This document shows positions 1 to 8,471 of a stretch of DNA of 40,882 nt, in pieces. The DNA is from Prevotella sp. CAG:1058. Lineage in GTDB: Bacteria > Bacteroidota > Bacteroidia > Bacteroidales > Bacteroidaceae. The DNA lies in contig HF986677.1 of the NCBI GenBank assembly GCA_000433175.1, positions 1-40,882 of the forward strand, given 5' to 3'. Both the position numbers and the translations under genes were made by a program. The notes under the pieces were generated by a model. It was not told the DNA's origin. It saw only the letters and a list, made by a program, of their open reading frames with translations, and did not search any database. How positions within the stretch are numbered: position 1 is the first letter of the stretch; every line of letters begins with the position of its first letter.

Positions 1-1
1 G

Positions 2-64
2 GCGGAGGTGTTGCACTTCTATCTTGACAGTGGTCTTTTGGCTCAATGGACCAAAAGCGTTTAA
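2..64 (+). CDS. C-terminal tail of an unidentified gene entering from the left
   Basis: Frame 2 is open from the window edge to a TAA and reads as about 20 residues ending in LLAQWTKSV. The composition is protein-like, and no start lies inside the window. Too little is present to name a family. The overlapping frame-3 ORF starting at a TTG at 24 looks like noise. I infer a real gene end mainly because the following bases turn into non-coding, repeat-containing DNA. Confidence 0.4.
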   Translation, partial: AEVLHFYLDSGLLAQWTKSV

Positions 65-358
65 CCTTATTGTTGATATGATTGTTTTTCAATTGATAAC
101 CAAATGGCTTGCAAAAGACCGTGTTTTACACGGTAAAAGGTTACCTTTCGTGCTTCAAAAGGTAACCTTTTTATGTTTAGCTTTCATACATATTGGCATG
201 GATTTATCATAAGCCTTAACTTTATTATATCATTAAATTACGTAGGTCGTTGATGTTTAATGGTTTATTACGCTATATCGGCCCTAGTCTCTTGTTAAAT
301 CCGGATTGTGAATTTCGTTAATGTTGTTTTATGGATTTCATTTTACATTATAATATCC
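65..358. other. Gene-free stretch holding a hairpin repeat
   Basis: Apart from the repeat at 111-171 this AT-rich stretch shows no convincing ORF, RNA gene or promoter. It separates the end of the leftmost gene from the 3' end of the convergent minus-strand operon. Confidence 0.6.
111..171 (+). repeat. Intergenic hairpin repeat, copy 1
   Basis: Two adjacent hairpins are visible. The first is ACCGTGT (118-124) with ACACGGT (128-134). The second is AAAGGTTACCTTT (136-148) with AAAGGTAACCTTT (158-170) around a short loop. The arms are themselves near-palindromic. It shares the 11-mer GACCGTGTTTT with the copy near 32.77 kb and the AAAAGG...CCTTTT design with copies at 5.2 and 15.3 kb. It lies between convergent genes, so it could also act as a terminator. 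Confidence 0.7.
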
Positions 359-970
359 TTATTCTTCTTCGTGTAAATGTGGCAAGGATATATGAAACTT
401 GACTGCGGTAAGTCTTACAGCTACGACTATTGCGAAACATACTGCCGCCGCTATTTCGGGGGCAAAATGCAGCAAGGCACAAGCGTAATAAGCCACTCCG
501 CCGATTATGCAAGCCATCGCGTAAATCTCTTTACGGAATATTAGCGGTACTTCATTTATTAGTACATCGCGTATTACGCCACCTGCGGCTCCAGTGATGC
601 AGCCCATTATTATAGCCACCCAAAAGGGAAAGTCCTCGATAAGTGTTTTTTGCAGGCCGGCCACGGTGAAGAGCGCCAGGCCAAGCGTGTCGAACAGAAA
701 CCACGTATTGGCAAAACGGACGATGGCTTTTTTGAAAACTATTACTGTAAGTAGAGCGGCGGCAGTACATATCATGTAAATGGAATTTGTCATCCAGAAA
801 GGGGTGACACCAAGCATGACGTCTCTTATCGTTCCTCCGCCGATAGCTGTTGCAAGGCCTACAACATAGCCTCCAAACCAGTCGAAACTCTTATATGCCG
901 CCCATCTTATGCCTGATATGGCGAAAGCGAATGTACCGAGAAATTCGATTACTAATTGCAGTGTATCCAT
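359..970 (-). CDS. TRIC/YadS-family (UPF0126) membrane protein
   Basis: This 203-residue integral membrane protein has two homologous halves, each with a glycine-rich turn followed by IRD (GGGTIRDV near residue 44 and AGGVIRDVL near 128). That internal repeat is the hallmark of the bacterial TRIC/YadS family. About seven hydrophobic segments are visible, which matches the family. Members are described as trimeric cation channels or glycine-related transporters, and the substrate cannot be read from sequence. The ATG overlaps the upstream dehydrogenase stop as TAATG, so the two genes are almost certainly translationally coupled. It is probably the last gene of the rarA-dehydrogenase-TRIC run. 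It acts in the inner membrane. Confidence 0.9.
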   Translation of the reverse strand: MDTLQLVIEFLGTFAFAISGIRWAAYKSFDWFGGYVVGLATAIGGGTIRDVMLGVTPFWMTNSIYMICTAAALLTVIVFKKAIVRFANTWFLFDTLGLALFTVAGLQKTLIEDFPFWVAIIMGCITGAAGGVIRDVLINEVPLIFRKEIYAMACIIGGVAYYACALLHFAPEIAAAVCFAIVVAVRLTAVKFHISLPHLHEEE

Positions 971-1923
971 TAGCTCACCACGTTTTTGGGTGAGCCTTGA
1001 ACGAACGCCGCAACATTTGCCGATGCTATTGATACAAGCCTTTTACGTGCTTCCAATGTTGCCCATGCAATGTGCGGTGTAAGATATGCGTTGGGGGCGC
1101 TCAGTAGCGGGTTGTCAGGCTTAGGCGGCTCTTGGGTCATGACATCTGCACCATATCCGCCGAGTTGCCCCTCGCACAACGCTTGTGCGACGTCTTTATC
1201 ATTGACCAATGCACCGCGTCCGGTATTAATCAGTAATGCGCCGCGTTTCATCTGGCTAAGAGTGTCCTTATTTATCATTTCTTTTGTCTGTGGCGTGAGC
1301 GGACAGTGCAATGTTAGTATGTCACTGATTCCAAGTAATCCGTTGAATGTTACCTTTTGTATTCCGTCTGGCAGGTCGGCGGAATTCTTGCTTGTACATG
1401 CGAACACATCCATTCCAAAATCACGTGCTATGCATGCCACCTTGTAACCGATGTTACCAAGACCGACTACGCCAAGTGTTTTTCCTGCGATTTCGCCCAA
1501 ATTGGTGTCCCAATAGCAGAAGTCGGGTGATGCACTCCACTTGCCTTTACGGTTTTCGTGTGCATAATGTGCAACACGGTTTGTCAAGTTCAGTATATGG
1601 GCAAATGTCATTTGCACGACGCTGTTGGTACTGTATGCAGGGACGTTTGTTACTGTTATCCCGCGCTTCTTTGCGGCTTCAATGTCTACGACGTTGTAAC
1701 CGGTGGCTAATACGCCGATATATTTAAGGTTGGGTAGCTTGTTTATTATTTCGCTGGAAATGACAACCTTGTTTGTTAATATGGCATCGGCGTTTTTTGT
1801 CCGTTTTAATATATCTTCCGTGTTGGTGCGGTCGTAAACAGTCAAATCGCCGCATTCCTCAAGCTCTTCCCATGACAGGTCGCCAGGGTTTACGCTGTAT
1901 CCGTCTAAAATAACAATCTTCAT
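970..1923 (-). CDS. D-2-hydroxyacid dehydrogenase (glycerate/hydroxypyruvate reductase type)
   Basis: This 317-residue cytoplasmic enzyme belongs to the NAD(P)-dependent D-isomer 2-hydroxyacid dehydrogenases. The nucleotide-binding glycine motif GLGNIG is at residues 154-159. The expected catalytic residues are present: Arg236 in NTGRG, Glu265 in TQEPP and His284 in PHIAW. Length and domain order match the family. It most resembles hydroxypyruvate/glycerate dehydrogenases, but substrate assignment within this family from sequence alone is unsafe. It sits 65 bases downstream of rarA on the same strand and overlaps the TRIC gene by one base. I see no own promoter in the 65-base gap. Confidence 0.92.
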   Translation of the reverse strand: MKIVILDGYSVNPGDLSWEELEECGDLTVYDRTNTEDILKRTKNADAILTNKVVISSEIINKLPNLKYIGVLATGYNVVDIEAAKKRGITVTNVPAYSTNSVVQMTFAHILNLTNRVAHYAHENRKGKWSASPDFCYWDTNLGEIAGKTLGVVGLGNIGYKVACIARDFGMDVFACTSKNSADLPDGIQKVTFNGLLGISDILTLHCPLTPQTKEMINKDTLSQMKRGALLINTGRGALVNDKDVAQALCEGQLGGYGADVMTQEPPKPDNPLLSAPNAYLTPHIAWATLEARKRLVSIASANVAAFVQGSPKNVVS

Positions 1924-1988
1924 ATTTGGTTTAAAATTATATGGTTATTGAGTTGATTTTAATTCTTTTATTTTTGATAACCTGAATG

Positions 1989-3263
1989 TTAGTTCTTGAA
2001 TCTGTCGCCCCAGCATTTCAGCATTCGTTGGTACATTTTTTCTTCTCCTGGAGAGTGCTGCGCATGCCATATCCGCTCATTAATGAGGCTGTCTGGTAAG
2101 TATTGTTGCGTTACGAAATTATCAGGATAGTCATGTGCGTATTTGTATCCGTCGTGATAACCCAAGTCTGCCATCAGTTTTGTCGGTGCGTTACGCAGAT
2201 GCAACGGTACGGGTTGGTTGCCGGTATTCCTGACAAGTGCTAAAGCATTGGCTATCCCGTTGTATGCCGAATTGCTTTTGGCGCTTGTAGCCAGATAGAC
2301 AGTTGCCTCTGCCAACGGTATCCTTCCTTCCGGCCATCCAATCTTGTTGACTGCATCAAATGCAGCATTTGCCAAAAGAAGTGCATTCGGGTTAGCCAGG
2401 CCAATGTCTTCCGCGGCACTGATAACAAGGCGTCTTGCAATAAATTTAGGATCTTCGCCTCCTTCTATCATACGGGCAAGCCAGTATAGTGCAGCGTCAG
2501 GGTCTGAGCCCCTTATGCTTTTTATGAAAGCTGATATTATATCATAGTGCATTTCGCCGTCCTTGTCGTAGGCCAGTGGATTTTGTTGTAGGCAGTTTTC
2601 TACATTCCTGTCTGTTATTTCCACCGGATCACCCGACGCGGCGTTTACTACCAGTTCAAGTATGTTGAGAAGTTTTCTTGCATCGCCTCCACTGTATCTT
2701 AGTATGGCTCCGGTTTCTTTTATGTTAATTTTTCGTTTCTTCAATTCCGTATCTTCAGCTACGGCACGGTTCAGAAGTTCCAGTAGATCTTCTTTCTCTA
2801 ATGATTTTAGAACATACAGCTGGCATCTTGATAAAAGTGGGCGTATGACTTCAAACGACGGATTTTCAGTGGTCGCTCCGATGAGTGTTACCACACCTTG
2901 TTCGACAGCTGCCAGCAATGAGTCTTGTTGGCTTTTGCTGAAACGGTGTATTTCGTCAATAAAAAGTATTGGGGCATTACTGTTGAAGAAACCTGAATGT
3001 TTGGCTTTGTCAATAACTTCCCTTACTTCTTTTACTCCGCTCGAAACGGCACTGAGAGTATAGAATGGTACTTTCAGCTGGTTTGCTGTGATAAGGGCCA
3101 AAGTGGTCTTCCCTACACCTGGAGGGCCCCACAATATGAATGACACCGCCCTGCCGGATTCAATCATGTTCCGGAGAACGGCATTTTTCCCCACAAGATG
3201 TTTCTGCCCGATGTATTCGTCGAGCGTCTTGGGTCTTAGTCTTTCAGCCAGAGGTTTAACCAT
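1989..3263 (-). CDS. rarA: Replication-associated recombination protein A (AAA+ ATPase)
   Basis: RarA/MgsA acts at stalled replication forks and is related to clamp-loader ATPases. From the chosen start the protein has 424 residues. Walker A is GPPGVGKT at 46-53, Walker B ILFIDEIHRF at 99-108, sensor 1 GATTEN at 129-134, and a Ser-Arg-Cys follows at about 145. The C-terminal tetramerisation part is complete. An in-frame ATG 11 codons further upstream exists, but the stretch between them contains a canonical -7 promoter box (3274-3281), so I take 3263 as the real start. This leaves a leader of only a few bases. The gene is divergent from the nitrilase-family gene and leads a three-gene minus-strand operon. 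Confidence 0.95.
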   Translation of the reverse strand: MVKPLAERLRPKTLDEYIGQKHLVGKNAVLRNMIESGRAVSFILWGPPGVGKTTLALITANQLKVPFYTLSAVSSGVKEVREVIDKAKHSGFFNSNAPILFIDEIHRFSKSQQDSLLAAVEQGVVTLIGATTENPSFEVIRPLLSRCQLYVLKSLEKEDLLELLNRAVAEDTELKKRKINIKETGAILRYSGGDARKLLNILELVVNAASGDPVEITDRNVENCLQQNPLAYDKDGEMHYDIISAFIKSIRGSDPDAALYWLARMIEGGEDPKFIARRLVISAAEDIGLANPNALLLANAAFDAVNKIGWPEGRIPLAEATVYLATSAKSNSAYNGIANALALVRNTGNQPVPLHLRNAPTKLMADLGYHDGYKYAHDYPDNFVTQQYLPDSLINERIWHAQHSPGEEKMYQRMLKCWGDRFKN

Positions 3264-3273
3264 AATGATAATG

Positions 3274-3303
3274 CAAAAGTAAGAAATATCTTGCATCAGG
3301 CAA
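3274..3303 (-). promoter_or_regulatory. rarA promoter (Bacteroidetes type)
   Basis: On the minus strand TTG (3303-3301) is followed after exactly 19 bases by TACTTTTG (3281-3274), matching the Bacteroidetes -33/-7 pattern. The start codon at 3263 lies only about 10 bases past the box, so the mRNA should be leaderless or nearly so. Confidence 0.75.
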
Positions 3304-3321
3304 AAAATATCAGTTAAAAAC

Positions 3322-3351
3322 TTGCGGATAAAAGATTATGTATTACTTTTG
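3322..3351 (+). promoter_or_regulatory. Promoter of the nitrilase-family gene
   Basis: TTG (3322-3324), a 19-base spacer and TACTTTTG (3344-3351) form a canonical Bacteroidetes promoter. It mirrors the rarA promoter with the same -7 octamer and the same spacing. The leader to the GTG start at 3384 is about 25-30 bases. Confidence 0.75.
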
Positions 3352-3383
3352 CAACACTCATAGAAACTTAACGCCCTCAACTA

Positions 3384-4148
3384 GTGAAAATAACTATCCT
3401 TCAAACCGATATCCAGTGGCGGGACATTGCCGGCAACATATTTGCCGTAGAACGGCTTGTTGATGGTGCGCCGGGGGCAGACCTTTATGTATTGCCTGAA
3501 ATGTGGGCAACGGGTTTTGATACGGCGTCGCCCTGTGATGTGTGTTCGTCAGCTCCGCTTGAATGGATGAAGAACTTTGCAGGCAGCCGCGAGTGCGCGG
3601 TATGCGGCAGCGTGGCTGTGTTTGATGGTGATGGAAGGGCACGCAACCGTTTGTATTTTGTATTGCCTGACGGCTCGTATTATTATTACGACAAGCACCA
3701 TCTTTTTGCTTACGGCGGCGAAGACAAACATTATGTTTCGGGCAATCGTCGTGTTGTGGTTGAGTATAAGGGAGTTAGGTTCTTGTTGCAGACGTGTTAC
3801 GACCTTCGTTTCCCGGTATGGATGCGTAACCAGGGGGATTATGATGCTATCATCCTTGTGGCCAACTGGCCTGAAAGCCGTCAAGGCGTCTGGCAGGTAT
3901 TATTAAGGGCCCGTGCGATAGAAAACCAATGCTATGTAATTGGAGCTAACAGAACAGGTTGTGACCCGTTGTGCCGTTATGCAGGGGGAAGTGCGGTAAT
4001 AGATTCAAAGGGACGGACTTTGGCCCAGTCAAAAGGTGTGGAAGTCCAGACCGTAACGGCTGACATCGACATGGCAGCCTTGCATGCTTTCCGCAAAAAG
4101 TTCCCGGTTTTGGCCGACAGGGATGAATATGAGTTTAGTCAAGATTAA
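3384..4148 (+). CDS. Nitrilase-superfamily amidase (omega-amidase/YafV-like)
   Basis: This 254-residue cytoplasmic hydrolase has the Glu-Lys-Cys triad of the C-N hydrolase fold: Glu39 in LPEMWATGF, Lys104 in DKHHLF and Cys138 in LQTCYDLRFP. Length and motif wording fit the YafV/Nit2-like branch, whose members hydrolyse alpha-keto-acid amides such as alpha-ketoglutaramate. The exact substrate is inferred. Translation begins with GTG, directly followed by the conserved opening KITILQTD. No ATG upstream gives a better start. It is divergent from rarA and is followed after 19 bases by an unrecognised acidic protein. Confidence 0.9.
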   Translation: MKITILQTDIQWRDIAGNIFAVERLVDGAPGADLYVLPEMWATGFDTASPCDVCSSAPLEWMKNFAGSRECAVCGSVAVFDGDGRARNRLYFVLPDGSYYYYDKHHLFAYGGEDKHYVSGNRRVVVEYKGVRFLLQTCYDLRFPVWMRNQGDYDAIILVANWPESRQGVWQVLLRARAIENQCYVIGANRTGCDPLCRYAGGSAVIDSKGRTLAQSKGVEVQTVTADIDMAALHAFRKKFPVLADRDEYEFSQD

Positions 4149-4167
4149 TAAAAATCCATTCATAAAT

Positions 4168-4974
4168 ATGAAAAATATCGATAAAAAAGCATTAACACTT
4201 AAAACGCTGAATAAAAGCAACATTTGGGACGTTCAGGAGAACGATGTTTTCAGGATGCTCGAGGCTGCCGAGAAGGATGCTGACATAAAGGATAACATTC
4301 GTCATTATGTCGACATCATTAAAAGCGCTTTCGAGGTTGAAGAGATAAAGGTTGACCGCCCTGAAGTCATAAGTAAGTACGAGGCTCGTGGCTTTAAGGT
4401 CGGAACGGTCAATTTGCCGGATAGCCCTGAAGTTAAGTTGGGCGTAAAAAAGCGTCCGATAATGAGGGTGACTGACCTTACGTATGAGAATATACGTCAT
4501 ATTTCTGCCGAGAAACTTCTTGAAGTCATAGACCGCAATTTTGGTGGGGGATGGGAATCTTTATCGCAAAGCATACAGGATATTATACAGAGCGGATTTG
4601 ATATCAGTACTACCACTCTACCTAAAGACCGCTTGCACAAGAACGGCGGAATGTATGAGAAGAAAGTTGCAGACGGTTTTGCCGTACTTGAAATACCCAA
4701 AGGTGCTTGGATTGAGGCTATCTTTGCCAAGCTGAAGCCTGAAACAGAGAAACCGCGACTCAAGTTCGAGCAAGACGAAAACAGTGATTATGGTTCGGAT
4801 GACGAAAACGATGATGAGGATCTGCCGGAGGTTGATGATAAATATGATGACGATGACGACGATACTTTCGATGAAGATAAAGTGACGGAAGAAAGTTATC
4901 GCACGACTATCGAGGAAAATCCGGAAGACCTTGATTTAACTGCTGAAGATGTAGCTGACGACGATGATTATTAA
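4168..4974 (+). CDS. Unrecognised protein with highly acidic C-terminal tail
   Basis: I do not recognise a family. From the ATG at 4168 it is 268 residues, with no signal peptide or membrane segment. The first about 200 residues are mixed alpha/beta in composition, with a charged helical stretch near 20-55. The last about 65 residues are dominated by Asp and Glu, including a run of six Asp. An earlier in-frame ATG at 4129 would overlap the nitrilase-family gene; I prefer 4168 because it follows that gene's stop and an A-rich region typical of starts here. Acidic tails of this sort occur in nucleic-acid mimics and in RNA-polymerase delta-like or chaperone-like proteins, but no homology to these is visible. 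It probably shares the nitrilase promoter. Confidence 0.8.
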   Translation: MKNIDKKALTLKTLNKSNIWDVQENDVFRMLEAAEKDADIKDNIRHYVDIIKSAFEVEEIKVDRPEVISKYEARGFKVGTVNLPDSPEVKLGVKKRPIMRVTDLTYENIRHISAEKLLEVIDRNFGGGWESLSQSIQDIIQSGFDISTTTLPKDRLHKNGGMYEKKVADGFAVLEIPKGAWIEAIFAKLKPETEKPRLKFEQDENSDYGSDDENDDEDLPEVDDKYDDDDDDTFDEDKVTEESYRTTIEENPEDLDLTAEDVADDDDY

Positions 4975-5090
4975 TGTTGCACGCTAAGTAAATCACGACG
5001 GCAATTCTTGTTGGGCTTAGGTGTGGATTGCTCTATTGGGGTAAATCAATGGTAGCTTGGCAGCCAGGTGTATTTACGGCTAAGAAATAT

Positions 5091-5138
5091 GATGACGCCT
5101 GAAATAACTTCATATCCAAAGTTGTTTCAGGCGTCATC
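5091..5138. terminator. Long hairpin terminator between convergent genes
   Basis: Bases 5091-5110 pair with 5119-5138 over 20 positions, with a single G-U and an 8-base loop. It lies between the end of the acidic-tail gene (+) and the end of the golvesin-domain lipoprotein gene (-), as a bidirectional terminator would. Confidence 0.75.
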
Positions 5139-5147
5139 GTTTAACTT

Positions 5148-5214
5148 ACGATAGGTTGCCTTTTACGCTGCAAAAGGCAACCTATCGTCGTATAAGAAGT
5201 ATCCTTTTACAAGC
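5148..5214 (-). repeat. Intergenic hairpin repeat, copy 2
   Basis: A perfect 17-bp inverted repeat (5148-5164 with 5172-5188) encloses a 7-base loop. On the minus strand the loop reads gcagcgt, nearly the same as the gcagctt loop of the copy at 15.3 kb. A further GTAAAAGG element lies at the outer side, as in that copy. Confidence 0.7.
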
Positions 5215-5267
5215 ATTAGGCTAAAGCCTTGATTCCGTGCTGTTTACACATGGCGTATATTCCGTAT

Positions 5268-7895
5268 TTATTTGCATAAAAAGTTAAGTACGCCTCTCAT
5301 TATGGCTGATTGTTTCTTATATGACGTTATGCATTCAAACGGGAAACCCATGGTGAAGGTGCGGCAGTCGTTGCCTTCGTAGGCTACACATACCGACCGG
5401 CCTTGATAGTCGGTCATTGTACTGAAAGCCTTGCCGGTAGGGCTTATTATGTCTACAGAGGTTGAAGCGTAATGGAACTCGTTAGGCAGTGTGAATATCT
5501 GGCATGAAACCCCCATGCCCGTAATGGTATTGTTTCCCACTAGGGATTCGGAGTCTGTGTATTTTACGTGCAGCACATCTTTAAGGAACTTCCTTTCATC
5601 GTTGTCTGTCATGTCGCTGCCGACGTAGGCTCCACTGACAAGCAGATTACCTCCACGGTTGGTATACTTTGCCAGTATGTCTTGAAGTTTAGGAGTAAAT
5701 GTCTTATATGTCCTTAATGAATATCCGTCATTTTTTTCCAATCCTAGTATCAAGTCAATACAGTCGTATTTGTCAATGTTTGTGATGTTGCCGCCCAGTG
5801 CGTGTTTAGAGCAACTGACTATGTTGTAGCGGTTTGCACTCATTATGGCCTTGGCATGCGTGGTTATGTAGTTGAATTCGTTACCTTTTATTATATGTCC
5901 TTCAAGTTCGCTGCCGCTGTAGCCTAAACCTCCGGGACCTTCGATTCCTATTTTGTCTTTATCGAAGCACAATTGCGTTCCGCAATAACCTATGGTCTTG
6001 TCAAGACACACGCCTGGGTCGGCTGTGAAGTTGAAGCCTTGTTCTTCTTCGTTATTGATAACGGCAGGAGCAGCGAGACGTTCAAAACCGTTGACTATGA
6101 GGACTGTTTTTGTAGCTTGCGGGTTGTATACTGCTGATATTGTCTCGGATGTGAAACTTTCTCCGCCATCGTTTACAGCCGCAATTTTGAAGTTGTACAA
6201 GGTGTTGGGCTGCAGTTTTACCTTGCATGCGTTGCCGTTAACCTTTATTCCGTTGTCGAATCCGTAATCGTCTATCGACGTGTAAAGGATGTATCCGGTT
6301 GGAATGGCTGTGGGTTCGTCAGGATCTGGAGTCGCGTCCCATTTTAACATGATAGTGTCTTCGGCTGCAAACTCGGCGCTCAAGTTACGTGGCGCAAGCG
6401 GCGTGATAACATAAGTCTTGTCATGCATCATGGAGTTGAAGCGTAAGATGGACTTGTAGATGCTTCGTGCCAGTGTAAACCTGAAGTTAGGATCTTGGCC
6501 CATTACCATGTCGGGAAAATTCTGATGGGAAAGTGTCTCTATGATTGCGGACGGAACGATAGGGCATCGCGTCTCTGCGTAATTCCTGTCATATAGGTAT
6601 CTTCTGTTCCATCTGCCATAGGTTCGTGTAATATCCCTGTTGGCGCCGTTCAGCAGGAAGTCGGCAAAATCTTTTGACCGGTACCGTGAAATGCCTGAAG
6701 CCAATAGACCGTTACCTGTATTTGTAGTACAGATAGTCAGTGTGCCTGTTATTGACGAGTAGTCTTTTGAATAGCCAGCATCGCTATGTACGGCCAGTGC
6801 CAGTTCGATAGGCACGTTAAGACCTTTTTCGTGGGGTGCGAAGCATGAGCCTCCGGCAAGCCAGTTGGTCATGAACGGACGCGTGTAAATGTCTTCCTTG
6901 TAGTCGTCAGTGCCGTCTTTTGCAAGGTAGACACTTTCGGGTGCGCCTGCCCATTGTGCGTAATAGCGTGCACCTTCAAGGCATTTCGGCAGTCCGCTTG
7001 TACTGTTGTTCCTTGCTATAACTCCCATTCCTCCGCCAAAACGCACAGCGTCAGCAGTTACTACTCCGTCGTATGAGCTGACATTGGTCAATACGACACG
7101 GTTGTTAGAGTTGCATCCTGAGTCAAAATCGAATGTTCCGAGATAAACCCATGTGCCTCCGCCCATTTGTTGGTTTACGTTGAATACGGTTCTTCGTCCT
7201 TTATGATAAACAATGTATTCAGCGTCTGGAACACTTTTGGCATGGGTGGGGTAGCTTACGTATACTGCGTAACGGCCTTCCTGGGTGAATCTTGGTTGGT
7301 ATGATATTTCACATCCTTTTGTTTTCGATGCGTCAGCTATCCTGGTCGAGCCTTCCATGAATGGATTGGTCTGGTCTGTATATGGCTTGCTGCTTGCAGC
7401 AAAACCTTTCATGTTGGCATTTCTCCATTTCTGGTTTAGGCTTATTTCCGTGTAATACGGGCTGAGCACCTTGTTGTCGTTGTCGATGATCAGTTCGTTT
7501 TTTTGCCAGTCGCGTTCACGTGGAGTGAATACTATCGCCCCTGCTTTCTCAAGCATGGGTATGAGGTAGGGAACTACTATGGTTTGTGTGTATAAGTCTT
7601 CGTTCGTACAGAATAAGTTCGGGCGTTGCCATTGCCATTTGTCTTTGTTCTGGTTGAAGTACCTTCCGTGGCTTGCCCAGATAGACAAGTGTTTGTTTTG
7701 TAGTCCCTGTGTTATTCTTATAGGTGTGGAAACGTTGGTCACCCATGGAAGCCCCTTGTACTCGATGTTCGTTTTTACTTCTTTTACGGGCTTCTTGTCT
7801 TTATTCTTGATTGTGGTTGATGATGTGAGGTTACGGTGTGTTCCGCATGCAGAAATTATCATGCAGAACAATATTAGATAAATATTTTTTTTCAT
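5268..7895 (-). CDS. Lipoprotein with amidase-like, golvesin-like and Fn3 domains
   Basis: This 875-residue protein is predicted to be exported and lipid-anchored: a hydrophobic N-terminus ends in the lipobox IISAC with Cys17. Residues about 65-130 and 365-490 resemble a split N-acetylmuramoyl-L-alanine amidase (Amidase_3) fold, with His76, His370 (LAVHSDAG) and Glu453 (IIETLSHQN) as plausible zinc/catalytic residues. A golvesin/Xly-CBD-like module is inserted at about 160-290 (VVTADAVRFGG). An Fn3 domain follows at about 500-592, then a Rossmann/GATase-like C-terminal domain at about 598-873 (GGNLLVSGAYVGSD). Relatives are often labelled xanthan lyase without evidence. A role in envelope glycan or peptidoglycan processing is my inference. 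The start lies 2 bases after the acyltransferase stop, implying coupling. Confidence 0.85.
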   Translation of the reverse strand: MKKNIYLILFCMIISACGTHRNLTSSTTIKNKDKKPVKEVKTNIEYKGLPWVTNVSTPIRITQGLQNKHLSIWASHGRYFNQNKDKWQWQRPNLFCTNEDLYTQTIVVPYLIPMLEKAGAIVFTPRERDWQKNELIIDNDNKVLSPYYTEISLNQKWRNANMKGFAASSKPYTDQTNPFMEGSTRIADASKTKGCEISYQPRFTQEGRYAVYVSYPTHAKSVPDAEYIVYHKGRRTVFNVNQQMGGGTWVYLGTFDFDSGCNSNNRVVLTNVSSYDGVVTADAVRFGGGMGVIARNNSTSGLPKCLEGARYYAQWAGAPESVYLAKDGTDDYKEDIYTRPFMTNWLAGGSCFAPHEKGLNVPIELALAVHSDAGYSKDYSSITGTLTICTTNTGNGLLASGISRYRSKDFADFLLNGANRDITRTYGRWNRRYLYDRNYAETRCPIVPSAIIETLSHQNFPDMVMGQDPNFRFTLARSIYKSILRFNSMMHDKTYVITPLAPRNLSAEFAAEDTIMLKWDATPDPDEPTAIPTGYILYTSIDDYGFDNGIKVNGNACKVKLQPNTLYNFKIAAVNDGGESFTSETISAVYNPQATKTVLIVNGFERLAAPAVINNEEEQGFNFTADPGVCLDKTIGYCGTQLCFDKDKIGIEGPGGLGYSGSELEGHIIKGNEFNYITTHAKAIMSANRYNIVSCSKHALGGNITNIDKYDCIDLILGLEKNDGYSLRTYKTFTPKLQDILAKYTNRGGNLLVSGAYVGSDMTDNDERKFLKDVLHVKYTDSESLVGNNTITGMGVSCQIFTLPNEFHYASTSVDIISPTGKAFSTMTDYQGRSVCVAYEGNDCRTFTMGFPFECITSYKKQSAIMRGVLNFLCK

Positions 7896-7897
7896 TG

Positions 7898-8449
7898 CTA
7901 GTTTCCTGTGGTAAATAATTCCGGATGGCGCCCTCTGAATTTCTTAAAATACTCCTTTATCTCAGTCATTTCCTTTTCCATGTCGCCACTGGGTACAAGG
8001 CTTTTTGTGCATTGAATAAGTTTTTTCTCATAATCAACGCCATATAATAAGATTGGTATTTGGGCTTTGGCTGCGATGTAATAGAATCCTTTTTTCCAAT
8101 TAGGATTCAACGACCTCGTTCCTTCCGGCGTGATACACAGTCGGAAAGTTTTTTCTTGTTTAGCAGTGTCTGACAGGAAGTCTGTCATATTTGTATGTTT
8201 GTCACGCCATACAGGTATTCCGCCTATCTTTCTGAAGATTATTCCGAGTGGCCAAAAGAACCATTCTTTCTTCATCAGAAAATTAATTTTCATATTTTCG
8301 GCGTGCATGTACAACTGGCCGATAATGAAATCAATATTACTGGTATGGGGTGCAAGGCAGATTATGAATTTATCAGAATGTTTGACGGTTACTATTTTTT
8401 TCCACCCAAGTCTCTTGTATAAAATCCATCTGCAAATATCCTGAAGCAT
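7898..8449 (-). CDS. LPLAT-type 1-acyl-glycerol-3-phosphate acyltransferase-like protein
   Basis: This 183-residue protein has the two signature motifs of PlsC-type acyltransferases: His35-Asp40 in APHTSNID, which is HX4D, and EGTR at residues 109-112 in TPEGTRSLNP. It is shorter than typical PlsC and resembles the small glycerol acyltransferase relatives common in Bacteroidetes. The acyl acceptor may be lysophosphatidate or another lipid. It acts at the inner membrane. It is sandwiched between a small protein gene (22-base gap) and the golvesin-domain lipoprotein (2-base gap), so all three form one transcription unit. The context suggests an envelope role. Confidence 0.88.
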   Translation of the reverse strand: MLQDICRWILYKRLGWKKIVTVKHSDKFIICLAPHTSNIDFIIGQLYMHAENMKINFLMKKEWFFWPLGIIFRKIGGIPVWRDKHTNMTDFLSDTAKQEKTFRLCITPEGTRSLNPNWKKGFYYIAAKAQIPILLYGVDYEKKLIQCTKSLVPSGDMEKEMTEIKEYFKKFRGRHPELFTTGN

Positions 8450-8471
8450 TTTAGCAGTAGATAAAGTCTTA

